Assembly (NCBI GenBank): GCA_024275295.1
Contig: JAJRZI010000057.1
Location: 1-64,000, forward strand
Reading direction: 5' to 3'
Length of the DNA: 64,000 nucleotides
Origin: Gammaproteobacteria bacterium
GTDB lineage: Bacteria > Pseudomonadota > Gammaproteobacteria > Chromatiales > Chromatiaceae
Shown here in pieces: positions 30,087-41,510 of the stretch. The notes under the pieces were generated by a model. It ran no database searches. It saw only the letters and a program-made list of their open reading frames with translations, and was not told the origin of the DNA. The position numbers and the translations under genes are program-made. The stretch's first letter is position 1. Every line of letters begins with the position of its first letter.

Positions 30087-31322
30087 ATGAGCTATCCAAA
30101 AACACTCTTTGCACGAACCGGCCTTACCATCGCCATACTGGTCTTTCTACTCTTCTCTGGCAGCGTGATTTTTTATTACATCCTGCAACCGGTCGCCCGG
30201 CAGGCATCCGAAGACCTGGCAGCATTGATTGTGCTTTCAGCCCAGACCTGGGTTGAGCTGCCCCCAGAAACCCGATCCGACTTTGAGGATGAATTACAGT
30301 CTCAGCATGGATTGACCCTTAGCCACACCAATACCCCCCTTACCACTCCGACTATCAAGAGCCCGTTCCTGCATTGTCTGGAAGATGCGCTCTCACACCG
30401 GCAGGGGTCTGATATTTTCATCATGCATGATTCAGCAGATAGCAACTGGCTTTGGGTGGATATACCAATAGCAGATTACAGCCTCCGCATCGGCTTCACT
30501 CACAACCGCATCCGGGCGCGCCCACCTGCTGCCATGCTTGCACTCATCCTTGGCGCCAGCATTATTACCCTGCTTACCTCACTACTGCTGGTGCGGCGGC
30601 TAACCCATCCACTGGCCCGCCTTGCCAAGGAGACATCCCGCTTTGGACGTGGAGAGAGACCTGATCCCCTACCTGAAGATGGGCCTGAAGAGTTCGCGCT
30701 GTTGGCACGTAATTTCAACCACATGACAGGCCAGGTTCAACAGCTACTTACCAATCGAACAACACTGTTAGGCGGCATCTCTCATGACCTCCGCACCCCC
30801 ATTGCCCGACTCCAACTTGCCATGGAATTTATCAATCATGAACAGGATCCAAAGCTGCTGGAGGGTATGCATCACGATCTGGCGGAGATGAATCATCTGA
30901 TTGCGGCCCACGAACATCAGGGCGGAACAGTCAAGTGGGAAAAACCACCTCCGTGCATGTTACAAACCAACCCTACCGCCCTGAATCGCGTACTGGCTAA
31001 TCTACTGGAGAACGCCAGGCGTTATGGGGAAAACAAACCTATCAGGATCGAACTTGAATGTGGTATCAATACCGTAACAATATCCCTGCTTGATCGTGGC
31101 CCAGGCATTCCTGAGGATCAATTTGAGCGCGTGTTCCAGCCCTTTTACCGACTTGATAGCTCCCGCAACCAAACCACCGGCGGCAGTGGACTTGGTCTCG
31201 CCATTGTAAAACAACTCTGCGACATCTACGGCTGGCAGGTGCAACTGCAGCCACGTTCAGGCGGTGGCTTAATCGCCCAACTCACAGTTCTACGGAACAG
31301 ACACTCAATCACTATGGACTAA
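30087..31322 (+). CDS. EnvZ-like sensor histidine kinase
   Basis: This 411-residue inner-membrane kinase has two membrane helices (about residues 12-34 and 150-172) around a periplasmic sensor loop of about 115 residues, a HAMP domain, a HisKA domain with H233 in GGISHDLRTPIARL, and an ATPase domain with N-box NLLENARRYG, G1 DRGPGIP and G2 GGSGLGLAI. The HDLRTP phosphorylation motif and partner class point to the EnvZ/OmpR group. The stimulus is not evident; the loop resembles EnvZ only loosely. Confidence 0.92.
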   Translation: MSYPKTLFARTGLTIAILVFLLFSGSVIFYYILQPVARQASEDLAALIVLSAQTWVELPPETRSDFEDELQSQHGLTLSHTNTPLTTPTIKSPFLHCLEDALSHRQGSDIFIMHDSADSNWLWVDIPIADYSLRIGFTHNRIRARPPAAMLALILGASIITLLTSLLLVRRLTHPLARLAKETSRFGRGERPDPLPEDGPEEFALLARNFNHMTGQVQQLLTNRTTLLGGISHDLRTPIARLQLAMEFINHEQDPKLLEGMHHDLAEMNHLIAAHEHQGGTVKWEKPPPCMLQTNPTALNRVLANLLENARRYGENKPIRIELECGINTVTISLLDRGPGIPEDQFERVFQPFYRLDSSRNQTTGGSGLGLAIVKQLCDIYGWQVQLQPRSGGGLIAQLTVLRNRHSITMD

Positions 31323-31485
31323 CTGAATTGATCACAACTGAAAGCTTCCGCTCCTTACCTGCAGAATTACGCTGATCAGGCAAAATGCCCGCACTCCCAC
31401 AATCAGGGAAGCGTATAGTAAAGTCCACGGCACAGTAATTATAGCTTCTATAATAATCACATTATGGCCTTATACAACACGCTGA

Positions 31486-32885
<1,400 letters not shown>

Positions 32886-32886
<1 letters not shown>

Positions 32887-33293
32887 TGAAAAGCTTTACA
32901 CTACAGCTTCAGGATGCGGCTCACACCGAGCAAATCGAGGGTGTAACCTCCTTTGTCGGGGAGGATGCCAGCGGCAGCTTCGGTATCCTTGCGGGGCACA
33001 CTCGCACAATGACCTCCCTCGTGTTCGGGCTGGCGCGCTTTCGCATTAGAAAAACCCCCTGGCAATACCTGGCCCTACCGGGCGCACTGCTATACTTCAA
33101 GGACAACAAACTTTCTCTAAGCACCCGACGTTACCTGATGGATGACAACTACGAACGCATCAGTGCTGCACTGCAGAAACAGCTGCTTGCTGAAGAGGCG
33201 GAGCTGGGCATGATGAAGCAGAGCCTGCATCGCATGGAAGAGGAGATTATCAGACGGCTATGGGAGATGGGCCGCAAAGGAGGTGCTGCTTGA
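32886..33293 (+). CDS. atpC: N-type ATPase epsilon subunit
   Basis: This 135-residue epsilon subunit has the N-terminal beta-sandwich (LQDAAHTEQIEGVTSFVGEDASGSFGILAGHTR in loose form) and a C-terminal helical hairpin (about residues 85-125) rich in Glu, Leu and Met. It links the rotor stalk to the c ring and can regulate hydrolysis. Its start codon overlaps the final base of the atpD stop, as is typical for this operon type. Confidence 0.9.
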
Positions 33294-33565
33294 ACCAGAG
33301 TGAGCAGCTCCGTAAACGGGTGGAACTGCAGGCCCAGCGCATGAAGCAGGCAGAGAAAAACCGTCCTACACTGATCTCACAGACCGTCTATATTGGAACC
33401 CTGGGGTTGCTGTTTGTCCTGCCTGTGGTGGGCGGCGCCTATCTTGGGCTCTGGCTGGACGGTCTGGCCGAAGGTTACTCCATCCGCTGGACCTTGAGTC
33501 TGCTCTTTGCGGGTGTGGCTGTTGGCGCAGTAAATGTCTACCTTTTTATACGGGAGCGGGAATAG
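33290..33565 (+). CDS. atpQ: AtpQ (AtpI-like two-helix membrane protein of N-ATPase operons)
   Basis: This 91-residue protein has two membrane helices; the motif GAYLGLWLDGL and the C-terminal VGAVNVYLFIRE match the AtpI/ATPase_gene1 family called AtpQ in N-ATPase operons. The start is TTG at 33290, overlapping the atpC stop (TTGA), because AAAGGAGGT ends 5 nt upstream; an earlier in-frame ATG at 33260 has no such site. In the usual order atpDCQRBEFAG the gene atpR follows; here atpB begins at once, so atpR is absent. Confidence 0.8.
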   Translation: MNQSEQLRKRVELQAQRMKQAEKNRPTLISQTVYIGTLGLLFVLPVVGGAYLGLWLDGLAEGYSIRWTLSLLFAGVAVGAVNVYLFIRERE

Positions 33566-34266
33566 TGGAGAATAGCGGCATCACCGCAGACATCCTGTTC
33601 CAGCTTGGGCCGCTGCAAATCAGCAATACCATTGTGACCACTTGGGCAATTATAGCCGCCACCGGGCTTATCAGCTGGCTAATCACCCGTGGGCTACAAC
33701 GGGAACCAGGGCGAATACAGACAGCAGCCGAAGGGGTTGTCAATGGCATCGAAGAGGCCATCCACGAGGTTGCACCGGAACACACCCGCCAACTGCTACC
33801 TTTTATCGGCACCTTATGGCTGTTTCTCATTATTGCCAATCTGAGCGGCTTGATACCGGGTGTCCACTCCCCAACCCGTGATCTGTCTGCCACATCAGCC
33901 CTGGCCATTCTGGTATTTCTATCTGTGCACTGGTTTGGTATTCGTACCCAGGGGCTGAAGGCCTACCTGCACCACTACCTCAGGCCAAGCCCTATCCTGC
34001 TGCCGTTCCACATCATCAGCGAAATCACGCGCACCATCGCCCTGGCTGTACGCCTTTTTGGCAATATCATGAGCCTGGAGATGACGGCCCTGCTGATCCT
34101 GCTGGTGGCCGGTTTCCTGGCACCCATACCGATCCTTATGCTGCATATCATCGAGGCGCTGGTGCAGGCCTATATCTTTGGCATGCTGGCGCTGATCTAT
34201 GTGGCCGGCGGCATACAATCGCAACAAGTCACACAACAGAAACAGAAAGAAAAAAACGAGGAGTAA
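33565..34266 (+). CDS. atpB: N-type ATPase subunit a
   Basis: This 233-residue membrane subunit forms the ion half-channels next to the c ring. The essential arginine lies in ALAVRLFGNIMSLEM (near residue 168), and five to six helices are predicted. It starts with GTG, overlapping the last base of the atpQ stop. The N-terminal residues (ADILFQLGPLQISNTIV) match short N-ATPase a subunits. Confidence 0.93.
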   Translation: MENSGITADILFQLGPLQISNTIVTTWAIIAATGLISWLITRGLQREPGRIQTAAEGVVNGIEEAIHEVAPEHTRQLLPFIGTLWLFLIIANLSGLIPGVHSPTRDLSATSALAILVFLSVHWFGIRTQGLKAYLHHYLRPSPILLPFHIISEITRTIALAVRLFGNIMSLEMTALLILLVAGFLAPIPILMLHIIEALVQAYIFGMLALIYVAGGIQSQQVTQQKQKEKNEE

Positions 34267-34536
<270 letters not shown>

Positions 34537-34586
34537 GCGCCAGCAATGAACTCAACGGCATTGATAACCTTGGGGAGAACCAGTCC

Positions 34587-35333
34587 ATGGAGCTGAACTG
34601 GTCCACCTTCTTCCTGGAGATCATCAACTTCTTGATTCTGGTCTGGATACTAAAGCATTTTTTCTATAAGCCGGTATTGGATGTGATCACCCGCCGCCGG
34701 ATGGAAATTGAGAAGACCCTGAATGATGCCAAGGTTCTGCACGATGATGCTGAAACGTTGCAAGAACAGTATAAAAACCGGCTGGGGGTCTGGGAACAGG
34801 AACGACTAACTGCACAGGCAGCATTGAAGGAAGAGATTGAAGCAGAACGAACCCGACAGATGGAGGCCCTGCAAATCACTCTGAAGAAGGAACGGGAAAA
34901 GGCCCAAGCCATAGAGCAGCATCAACTGGAAGTCTGCCGGCAGCAGGCCGAAGAGACGGCACTGGCCCAGGGCGCACAGTTTGCTGCACACTTACTGACC
35001 GCTGCAGCTGGGCCGGAGCTGGAGAGACACCTATCTGATCTGTTCATACAGGAACTGGCCGCACTCTCTCCCAAACAGACTGAGGCGTTGCGAGCCGCCG
35101 GAAGCAAAGCACCCGATAGAATACAGATCAGCAGTGCCTATGTTCTGGATGACACCGCACGTCAGCTGTTGGAACAGTCACTCAGTACAACCCTGGGGAT
35201 CAACGGGCCTTTTCACTACACACAGGATAAGGCCCTGATTGCTGGTTTACGCATCAATGTGGGAGCCTGGGCTCTGCGAGCCAACCTCCAGGATGAACTA
35301 AAAAGCTTTGTGGATTTTGCCCATGACGGTTGA
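34587..35333 (+). CDS. atpF: N-type ATPase subunit b (long form with delta-like C-terminus)
   Basis: This 248-residue stator subunit has one N-terminal membrane helix ([19 protein letters not shown]), a long charged coiled coil (about residues 35-125) and a C-terminal region that resembles the delta/OSCP fold. N-ATPase operons lack a separate atpH, and this extended b subunit is thought to replace it. The ATG is preceded by TTGGGGAGAACC. The end overlaps the start of atpA. Confidence 0.9.
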   Translation: MELNWSTFFLEIINFLILVWILKHFFYKPVLDVITRRRMEIEKTLNDAKVLHDDAETLQEQYKNRLGVWEQERLTAQAALKEEIEAERTRQMEALQITLKKEREKAQAIEQHQLEVCRQQAEETALAQGAQFAAHLLTAAAGPELERHLSDLFIQELAALSPKQTEALRAAGSKAPDRIQISSAYVLDDTARQLLEQSLSTTLGINGPFHYTQDKALIAGLRINVGAWALRANLQDELKSFVDFAHDG

Positions 35334-36825
35334 GGCCACCTCACCCACTAGCGGTCTGCTGGAGAGGCAAGCCGCCTGGCTCAAACATTATCGCCCTGGC
35401 CTGCGCATCACTGAGCAAGGTGTTGTCGTCTCTGTTGGTGATGGCATCGCCTGGATCACAGGCCTGCCTTCAGTGGGCATGGAGGAGACCCTGCTGTTTG
35501 AGGATGGCAGCCGCGCCATGGTCTTTGACCTTACTGAAGAGCTGGTAGGGGCAGTGCTGCTGCATGAAACGGATCAGCTTACCGCAGGAACGGCTGTTTG
35601 CCTCTCACCCCGCATGCTGAGTATCCCCGTGGGCGATCAGCTGTTGGGCCGAATCATCGATCCACTGGGCAACTCTCTGGATGGACGAAAAATACCAGAA
35701 GCTGCCGCCTGGCTGCCCCTGGAGCGGCGCTCACCCACCATTGTTATGCGTGATTTCATCCGAGAACCGCTCTATACCGGCATCAAGGTAATCGATACCA
35801 TCGTCCCTATCGGCAAAGGGCAGCGTCAGTTGTTAATCGGCGATGAAGGGCTGGGGCGCAGTTCGGTGGCTCTCGACACGGTGATTAATCAACAGGGCAA
35901 GGAGGTCTATTGCGTCTATGTACTTATCGGCCAGAAGCGTTCTACCGTCGTCAATACCATCGAAACATTGCGCAGTTACGGCGCCCTGAACTACACCACC
36001 GTTGTTGTTGCCGAGGCCACTGCCCTGCCTGGGCTGCAGCACCTTGCACCATTTGCCGGTTGTGCAGTCGCTGAAGGGTGGATGCAGCAAGGCAAAGATA
36101 CGCTGGTGGTCTACGATGATCTTGCCACCCATGCCAAGACCTACCGCGAACTCTCCCTGCTGCTGCGGCGCCCGCCTGGGCGGGAAGCCTATCCCGGTGA
36201 CATCTTTTCCGTCCACGCACGCCTGCTGGAGCGCGCCACCTGCCTCAATGCCGCCCATGGTGGCGGTAGCATGACAGCCCTGCCCATCGTGGAAACCAAG
36301 CAGGGAGAGATTGCTGCCTATATTCCCACCAATCTCATCTCCATCACCGATGGGCAGCTTTACCTGGACCGGAGCCTCTTCGCCGCTGGTTTCCGGCCTG
36401 CCATTGATATCACCCGATCCGTTTCCCGCATTGGCGGCAAGGCGCAACACCCCTGCATCAAGGATGAGGCCGGACGTATGAAGCTGGATTACCTGCAGTT
36501 TCTGGAATTGGAGATATTTACCCGCTTTGGCGCCAGTCTTGAAGCCTCTATGGAGGCAGCTATCCAACGTGGTCGCATACTGCGTGAGATCCTCAAACAG
36601 GATCGTCTGACACCTCTGCCGGTTGAATTTCAAATGGCCTGGATGGTGGCCTTCAACGATGGCCTGTTCGATAAGAGTAAGCCGGAGGATATTCCTGCCC
36701 GGCTGACAATGCTTGAAGAGCGAACCCGCCGATCAGGACTCTCCCTGAGCAGTCCACGGAAACAGTGGGTTAAGGCCTTAACCGACTGGCTCAGCGATCA
36801 GAACCGGGAACAGCGTCGGCCATGA
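35323..36825 (+). CDS. atpA: N-type ATPase alpha subunit
   Basis: This 500-residue alpha subunit forms the non-catalytic sites and supplies the arginine finger, visible in [14 protein letters not shown]. The P-loop is unusual: GDEGLGRSS around residues 173-181 has Arg179 where alpha and beta subunits normally have the lysine of GxxxxGKT. The remaining fold motifs ([43 protein letters not shown]) are intact. ATG at 35323 is preferred to a TTG 15 nt earlier; it overlaps the end of atpF. Confidence 0.92.
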   Translation: MTVEATSPTSGLLERQAAWLKHYRPGLRITEQGVVVSVGDGIAWITGLPSVGMEETLLFEDGSRAMVFDLTEELVGAVLLHETDQLTAGTAVCLSPRMLSIPVGDQLLGRIIDPLGNSLDGRKIPEAAAWLPLERRSPTIVMRDFIREPLYTGIKVIDTIVPIGKGQRQLLIGDEGLGRSSVALDTVINQQGKEVYCVYVLIGQKRSTVVNTIETLRSYGALNYTTVVVAEATALPGLQHLAPFAGCAVAEGWMQQGKDTLVVYDDLATHAKTYRELSLLLRRPPGREAYPGDIFSVHARLLERATCLNAAHGGGSMTALPIVETKQGEIAAYIPTNLISITDGQLYLDRSLFAAGFRPAIDITRSVSRIGGKAQHPCIKDEAGRMKLDYLQFLELEIFTRFGASLEASMEAAIQRGRILREILKQDRLTPLPVEFQMAWMVAFNDGLFDKSKPEDIPARLTMLEERTRRSGLSLSSPRKQWVKALTDWLSDQNREQRRP

Positions 36826-37697
36826 CCCAACGCCATCTGTTGGAGCAGCACCGCCAGACACTGGGAGAGGTGCGCGGCATCATGAACTCCATGAAAATCC
36901 TGGCCCACATGGAGGTTCGCAAGCTGGCGCGGTTCCTCGATGCACAGCGTGCGGTGATTGCCCATATCGAGACTGTGGCAGCTGATTTTATCAGCTGCCA
37001 CCCCGAAGTGCTTCCGCAGCCGGGGGCATTGAGGCAGGTCTACCTGCTGTTGGGCTCGGAGCGTGGTTTTTGTGGTGATTTTAACGAATCACTGTTGATG
37101 CAAATGGAATCTCACATACATGAAAGCAACATCGGCACACCCCGGCTGATAGCGGTGGGGCGCAAACTCTGCACTCAGCTGGAAAAAGATACGCGTGTGG
37201 CTGCTTTCATCAATGGTGCCAGTGTGGCTGAAGAAGCAGAGAAGGCACTGCTCCAAATCATCAACACCCTGGTTCAGCTGCAGGCAGAAGGTGGCACACT
37301 ATCACTCACTGCAATCTATCATGACCCGGACAGGGAGCAGCTCATCACCGCTGAAGTGCTGCCACCTTTTGAAAAACAGCGTACTATTGCACCGCATTTC
37401 TCACACCCGCCACAGCTTAATCTGTCACCAGATGCCTTTCTGGCTGAGCTGATTGACCATTACCTGTTTGCTGCCCTGCATGAGATTCTGCATGTTTCAT
37501 CAATGGCAGAAAACCTGCGCCGCGTGCGACACCTCGAAGGCGCCGTTCAGCACCTGGATGACAAGTCAGCAGACCTAATGCGCCAATGCAATGCCCTGCG
37601 CCAGGAGGAGATCACTGAAGAGATTGAGGTGATCCTGCTGAGCACAGTCAGTCTTGATGAAGGCCGACATCAAAATAGCTGTTTGACTGACCATTGA
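36822..37697 (+). CDS. atpG: N-type ATPase gamma subunit
   Basis: This 291-residue central-stalk subunit has N- and C-terminal coiled-coil helices ([21 protein letters not shown] and [37 protein letters not shown]) around a Rossmann-like middle. The C-terminal [13 protein letters not shown] matches the family signature (R-Q-xx-I-T-xE-I). It overlaps atpA by 4 nt (ATGA) and ends the operon, 6 nt before the convergent permease gene. Confidence 0.92.
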   Translation: MTQRHLLEQHRQTLGEVRGIMNSMKILAHMEVRKLARFLDAQRAVIAHIETVAADFISCHPEVLPQPGALRQVYLLLGSERGFCGDFNESLLMQMESHIHESNIGTPRLIAVGRKLCTQLEKDTRVAAFINGASVAEEAEKALLQIINTLVQLQAEGGTLSLTAIYHDPDREQLITAEVLPPFEKQRTIAPHFSHPPQLNLSPDAFLAELIDHYLFAALHEILHVSSMAENLRRVRHLEGAVQHLDDKSADLMRQCNALRQEEITEEIEVILLSTVSLDEGRHQNSCLTDH

Positions 37698-37702
37698 TGA
37701 TC

Positions 37703-38917
37703 CTATTGCTGCGCAGCATCAGGTATCGCAAACACCACCACCAGCAGCAAGAAACCGGCAATGGCCACAAACCCGATACGCTGTACAAAATGCCCACACC
37801 CACGGGAAGCGATCAGCGCCACCACGCACTGCAACAGGTAATAGAGTGCAAAGGCACGCGAGGCAATGGTGATGATCTCGAAGATACTGGCCGACCAAAT
37901 CAGAATAATCGCCATCGTGGCCACCAAAACGTAGCCGAAGCTGGGCGTCAGGCGGCGACGGCTAAACTCGGATAGCAGGCCACCGGAACCGGCGGTATCG
38001 GCAACCGCCGCGCTAAACTGGCTCATCACCGCCGCTATAATCAGCATCGCCGGCAGTACGGCAGAGACTATGGCGGAAAGCGTAATGATGGCTGTCTCAT
38101 CACGTTGCGCATGAAAATCACCCAGCAACGGCAACGACAAACCGATGAACAACAAATAGACTGCACCCGACAGGATCTGCGCATAACGCATGGTGCGGAT
38201 GCGCGTTTCGGCATCATATTCCGACCCCAGATAACGAGAGGTCTCGAAGCCCTGGATGATCAGCAGAATACCTGCCAACAGTCTTAATGTATAAGGCCAG
38301 TCCTCCACTGAGTGATAACTGATCTCATTCCCGGCTTGTGCCAACCAGTTTATGTCAAACCAGGCCAATCCAAACAATAGCGCCATAATGATCGCCAGTT
38401 TGATATCAACCGCCGACTCTTCCAGCCTTTCCAGGCCACCCAGTCCACGCCACAGCCCCACCAAGGCAATAAAAATCAATATCCCCGTTGTAATCATGTT
38501 GGCCAGAAACTCGCTCTCTACCTCCATGGCGCGCAATACAAATGAAGCCAGCAGGCGCAAATAAAACGCCACTGAAATCACATAGGCAATACTCAATATC
38601 AGACTGGAGAAGCGTTCAACAACAAGCAGCAATTTTGGCCCCTGATCCCTGCTCAGTAGCGGTTCAGCGTAACGGATGTTATAGCGAATGACCTCACCAA
38701 TCCCATAGGCCAGCAGCACGATACCTGCCATTGCCAACAGTGCCCAACTGTTGACCGCATGAGCCAGCAGCGGTGCCGCGACCAAGAAACCACTGCCAAT
38801 GATCGATGCCAGTGGTGTTACCGTTGCCCGCCAATCACGGGAATGCCGAAATCGCGGATGAAACAACACCACAACGACAACCATGGCAACGGTGAGCAGC
38901 AGGGCATTTTCAAGCAT
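37703..38917 (-). CDS. APC-superfamily-like multi-helix transporter
   Basis: This 404-residue protein has about 11 membrane helices. The N-terminal segment TPLASIIGSGFLVAAPLLA resembles the helix-breaking GSG motif of APC/LeuT-fold permeases, but I do not recognise a specific family and cannot name the substrate. It is translated from an ATG inside the 3' end of a 41-residue ORF, which points to translational coupling. It converges on the N-ATPase operon. Confidence 0.7.
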   Translation of the reverse strand: MLENALLLTVAMVVVVVLFHPRFRHSRDWRATVTPLASIIGSGFLVAAPLLAHAVNSWALLAMAGIVLLAYGIGEVIRYNIRYAEPLLSRDQGPKLLLVVERFSSLILSIAYVISVAFYLRLLASFVLRAMEVESEFLANMITTGILIFIALVGLWRGLGGLERLEESAVDIKLAIIMALLFGLAWFDINWLAQAGNEISYHSVEDWPYTLRLLAGILLIIQGFETSRYLGSEYDAETRIRTMRYAQILSGAVYLLFIGLSLPLLGDFHAQRDETAIITLSAIVSAVLPAMLIIAAVMSQFSAAVADTAGSGGLLSEFSRRRLTPSFGYVLVATMAIILIWSASIFEIITIASRAFALYYLLQCVVALIASRGCGHFVQRIGFVAIAGFLLLVVVFAIPDAAQQ

Positions 38918-39035
38918 CAGTGATTTTCTCTAACATCCAATCATCTTTTTTGGTCAACTCCTCGGAGAGGCAGATCGCCAGGATATTCTCCCAACTGTTC
39001 TCTTCACATTTGATACAGCTGAATTGTGTTGTCAT
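38910..39035 (-). CDS. 41-residue CxxC small protein overlapping the permease start
   Basis: This short reading frame begins at ATG 39035 behind a strong AGGGGAGGATC site and ends TGA, overlapping the permease ATG by 8 nt. The peptide starts MTTQFSCIKCEENSWENIL and continues with a third Cys (AICLSEEL). A CxxC pair in a small soluble protein suggests metal or thiol chemistry, but the main role may be to couple translation to the membrane protein. I find no named family. Confidence 0.6.
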   Translation of the reverse strand: MTTQFSCIKCEENSWENILAICLSEELTKKDDWMLEKITDA

Positions 39036-39133
39036 GATCCTCCCCTATAATCTGTAATTGTAACTGATGGGATATACTTCGATACCAATCTTGATGGGGG
39101 CTATAAGTGTAGTATAAAGATTATTACAAGGTC

Positions 39134-40051
39134 ATGGGGATCAAGAAAGACGCCACCCAGGATGAGATCAAACGTGCCTATCGAAAACTGGCGCGAAAAT
39201 ACCATCCTGACGTGAGCAAAGAGGCGAACGCCGAAGAGAAGTTCAAACAGGTGGGCGAAGCCTATGAGGTGCTCAAGGACCCAGAAAAACGGGCAGCCTA
39301 TGATCAGCTTGGCACAAGCTGGAAAGCCGGACAGGAGTTCAAACCTCCACCAGGCTGGGATACAGGTTTTGAATTCAGCGGCGGCGGGTTCACCGGCGGC
39401 GACGCTTCAGCCTACAGTGACTTTTTCGAATCCCTCTTTGGCCAGGGCTTTAGCCGCACCCATGGTGGCCAGACCCAATTCCATGCCCGTGGTGAGGATC
39501 GTCATGCCAAGATATCAATCGACCTTGAAGATGCATATCACGGGGCAGCCCGAACCATCACGCTACGGACACCGGAGTTGGATGCCAAAGGACACGTAAT
39601 TACCCATGAACACACCCTGAATGTGCGTATTCCAAAAGGTGTCAAAGCGGGCCAGCGTATCCGTCTGGCGGGTCAAGGGACTCCAGGTTTTGGCAAAGGC
39701 GGCGCTGGTGACCTATACCTTCAAATAGAGATCAACCCTCACCCCTTCTACCGCATTGAGGGCCGGGATCTCTATCTGGATCTGCCGGTAGCGCCCTGGG
39801 AAGCCGCACTGGGAGCGAAGGTAAAAGCACCGACACCGGAGGGCATCGTCGATCTAAAGATTCCGCCCGGATCGGCTTCGGGGCACAAGCTACGCCTGAA
39901 GGGGCGGGGTATCCCCGGCAAACCGCCCGGTGATCTCTATGTGATATTGCAGATTGCCCTGCCGCCGGCAGCTGATGACCAGGCAAAGGCACTCTATCGC
40001 GAAATGGAACAGGAGCTGGCATTCAATCCACGCGCCGGACTGGGGGTATAG
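39134..40051 (+). CDS. cbpA: CbpA-type DnaJ co-chaperone with N-terminal nonsense codon
   Basis: This is a curved-DNA-binding-protein-type J protein: J domain with HPD (YHPDVSKE), a Gly/Phe-rich linker (about residues 70-110) and a DnaJ C-terminal substrate domain without zinc fingers. Relatives begin M[10 protein letters not shown]; here YKDYYKV is encoded in frame just upstream of ATG 39134 but is preceded by GTG-TAG (39107-39112), so codon 2 is a stop. GGGGG lies 6 nt before that GTG. Starting at 39134 would remove J-domain helix I residues. CbpM follows directly. Confidence 0.85.
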   Translation: MGIKKDATQDEIKRAYRKLARKYHPDVSKEANAEEKFKQVGEAYEVLKDPEKRAAYDQLGTSWKAGQEFKPPPGWDTGFEFSGGGFTGGDASAYSDFFESLFGQGFSRTHGGQTQFHARGEDRHAKISIDLEDAYHGAARTITLRTPELDAKGHVITHEHTLNVRIPKGVKAGQRIRLAGQGTPGFGKGGAGDLYLQIEINPHPFYRIEGRDLYLDLPVAPWEAALGAKVKAPTPEGIVDLKIPPGSASGHKLRLKGRGIPGKPPGDLYVILQIALPPAADDQAKALYREMEQELAFNPRAGLGV

Positions 40052-40369
40052 ATGAGTACAAGAGAAGAGATTCTGACCGGCCTGCTGCTGGACGAAGAGA
40101 GCACCCTGACCCTGGGCGAGCTAAGCCGTGCCTGCACAGTGCATGCAGAATGGATTATCGAGCTGGTGGATGAAGGCATTCTGGAACCAGCCGGTGATGA
40201 TGTCGCCCACTGGCGTTTCTCCGGGCCCAGCCTCTGTCGGGCACGCGCAGCCATGCGTCTGCAACGGGATCTGGGCATCAATCTCGCCGGAGCTGCCCTG
40301 GTGCTGGATCTGATAGATGAAGTCGAGACGCTCCGCTCCCGGTTGCATGCACTGAATCGGGAGTTCTGA
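40052..40369 (+). CDS. cbpM: Chaperone modulator CbpM
   Basis: CbpM is a MerR-like small protein that binds the J domain of CbpA and modulates its co-chaperone and DNA-binding activities. The 105-residue product has the helix-turn-helix-like N-terminus (LTLGELSRACTVHAEWIIELVDEGILEP) and the CRARAAMRLQRDLGINLAGAALVLDLIDEVE segment typical of the family. Its start codon follows the cbpA stop without a gap. The pair cbpA-cbpM is standard in proteobacteria, and htpX follows 13 nt later. Confidence 0.9.
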   Translation: MSTREEILTGLLLDEESTLTLGELSRACTVHAEWIIELVDEGILEPAGDDVAHWRFSGPSLCRARAAMRLQRDLGINLAGAALVLDLIDEVETLRSRLHALNREF

Positions 40370-40382
40370 CAGGACACCACAG

Positions 40383-41336
40383 ATGGTAGATCCCAATATC
40401 TGGTACCGGCATGCCCTGACCAACCGCCTGCACTCGCTGCTGCTGCTCACCGTCATGGGAGGATTTCTGATGCTCCTGGGCTGGCTGTTATGGGGCGGTA
40501 GCGGCCTTGTCCTGCTGTTGCTGTTCGGTGCGGCTCTACTGCTGCTCAACCCGGTGCTCACCCCGCAGCTGATTATGCGCATGTATCGCGCTACCCGTCT
40601 GACACCCAGCCAGGTACCGGCACTCCATTCAGCACTGACGGAGCTTGCACGCCGCGCCGAGCTTCCCACCGTTCCGGCACTCTACTACATCCCCAGCAGC
40701 ATGCTCAGCGCCTTCACTGTCGGGCGGCGAAGTGAAGCCGCCATCGCTGTCACCGATGGTCTGCTGCGCACACTAGAGAACCGCGAAGCCATCGGGGTGC
40801 TGGCGCATGAGGTGAGCCATATCCGCAACGACGACACCTGGGTAATGGGGGTGGCCGATATGTTCAGCCGCCTTACCAGCATGCTCTCCCTGTTTGGCCA
40901 GTTTCTGCTCATTCTCAACCTGCCGTTGATTCTCCTGTCGAATATCAGCATCCACTGGTTCGCCATTCTGATTCTCATCTTTGCCCCCAATCTGAGTGCA
41001 CTGGCTCAATTGGGGCTTTCACGTACCCGTGAATATGATGCCGATCTCAATGCCGCCCGGCTGACGGGTGATCCCGAAGGGCTTGCCCGCGCCCTGGTCA
41101 AGATCGAGCAGCGTTCCGGCTCCTTCATGGAACGCATCTTTCTGCCCGGACGGCGCATCCCGGAACCCTCACTGCTACGCACCCACCCTCCCACAGAGGA
41201 GCGGGTACGCCGCTTGATGGAACTCAAACCACCTGCCCACCCATTGCACCCACAGATGGAATCGCTATTAGAACCGGTATTTGGGAGCAGGATAGAGCAC
41301 CCGCCACGCTGGCGTGTCACAGGCCTGTGGCACTGA
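40383..41336 (+). CDS. htpX: M48-family membrane metalloprotease (HtpX-like)
   Basis: This 317-residue inner-membrane zinc protease probably degrades damaged membrane proteins. The zinc motif HEVSH is at residues 142-146, the third ligand is the Glu of TREYDADL, and two N-terminal helices plus one or two further helices (FGQFLLILNLPLILL) anchor it. The architecture fits HtpX/M48B. Placement after cbpA-cbpM makes a protein-quality-control operon. Length is slightly above E. coli HtpX because of a C-terminal extension. Confidence 0.88.
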   Translation: MVDPNIWYRHALTNRLHSLLLLTVMGGFLMLLGWLLWGGSGLVLLLLFGAALLLLNPVLTPQLIMRMYRATRLTPSQVPALHSALTELARRAELPTVPALYYIPSSMLSAFTVGRRSEAAIAVTDGLLRTLENREAIGVLAHEVSHIRNDDTWVMGVADMFSRLTSMLSLFGQFLLILNLPLILLSNISIHWFAILILIFAPNLSALAQLGLSRTREYDADLNAARLTGDPEGLARALVKIEQRSGSFMERIFLPGRRIPEPSLLRTHPPTEERVRRLMELKPPAHPLHPQMESLLEPVFGSRIEHPPRWRVTGLWH

Positions 41337-41354
41337 TCATTTGCCGAGCAGACT

Positions 41355-41440
41355 AATATGCGATCGCATATTTCGGAAATGGGGCTTCAGCCCCGTCAGC
41401 TCTGCCAACATCCTGCGGGAGTAAACTCCCGCTTCCGATT
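41355..41440. repeat. Palindrome and paired hairpins upstream of gnd
   Basis: AATATGCGATCGCATATT (41355-41372) is a perfect 18-bp palindrome around GCGATCGC. It is followed by GGGGCTTCAGCCCC (41381-41394) and GCGGGAGTAAACTCCCGC (41415-41432), with CGGAA and TTCCG enclosing them. The set ends about 70 nt before gnd and may act as a terminator/REP cluster for htpX or as 5' structure of the gnd transcript. Confidence 0.55.
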
Positions 41441-41510
41441 TTCAGGCCATGTCATATCGACACAGGGTTCACAGCACATAAAAGAGTGCAATTTTTGAAA
41501 GGAGTGACAG

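Noticed and set aside
31326-31341. FNR-like half site TTGATCACAACTGA upstream of the N-ATPase operon.
   Set aside because: Only one half matches; the second half agrees at two of five bases.
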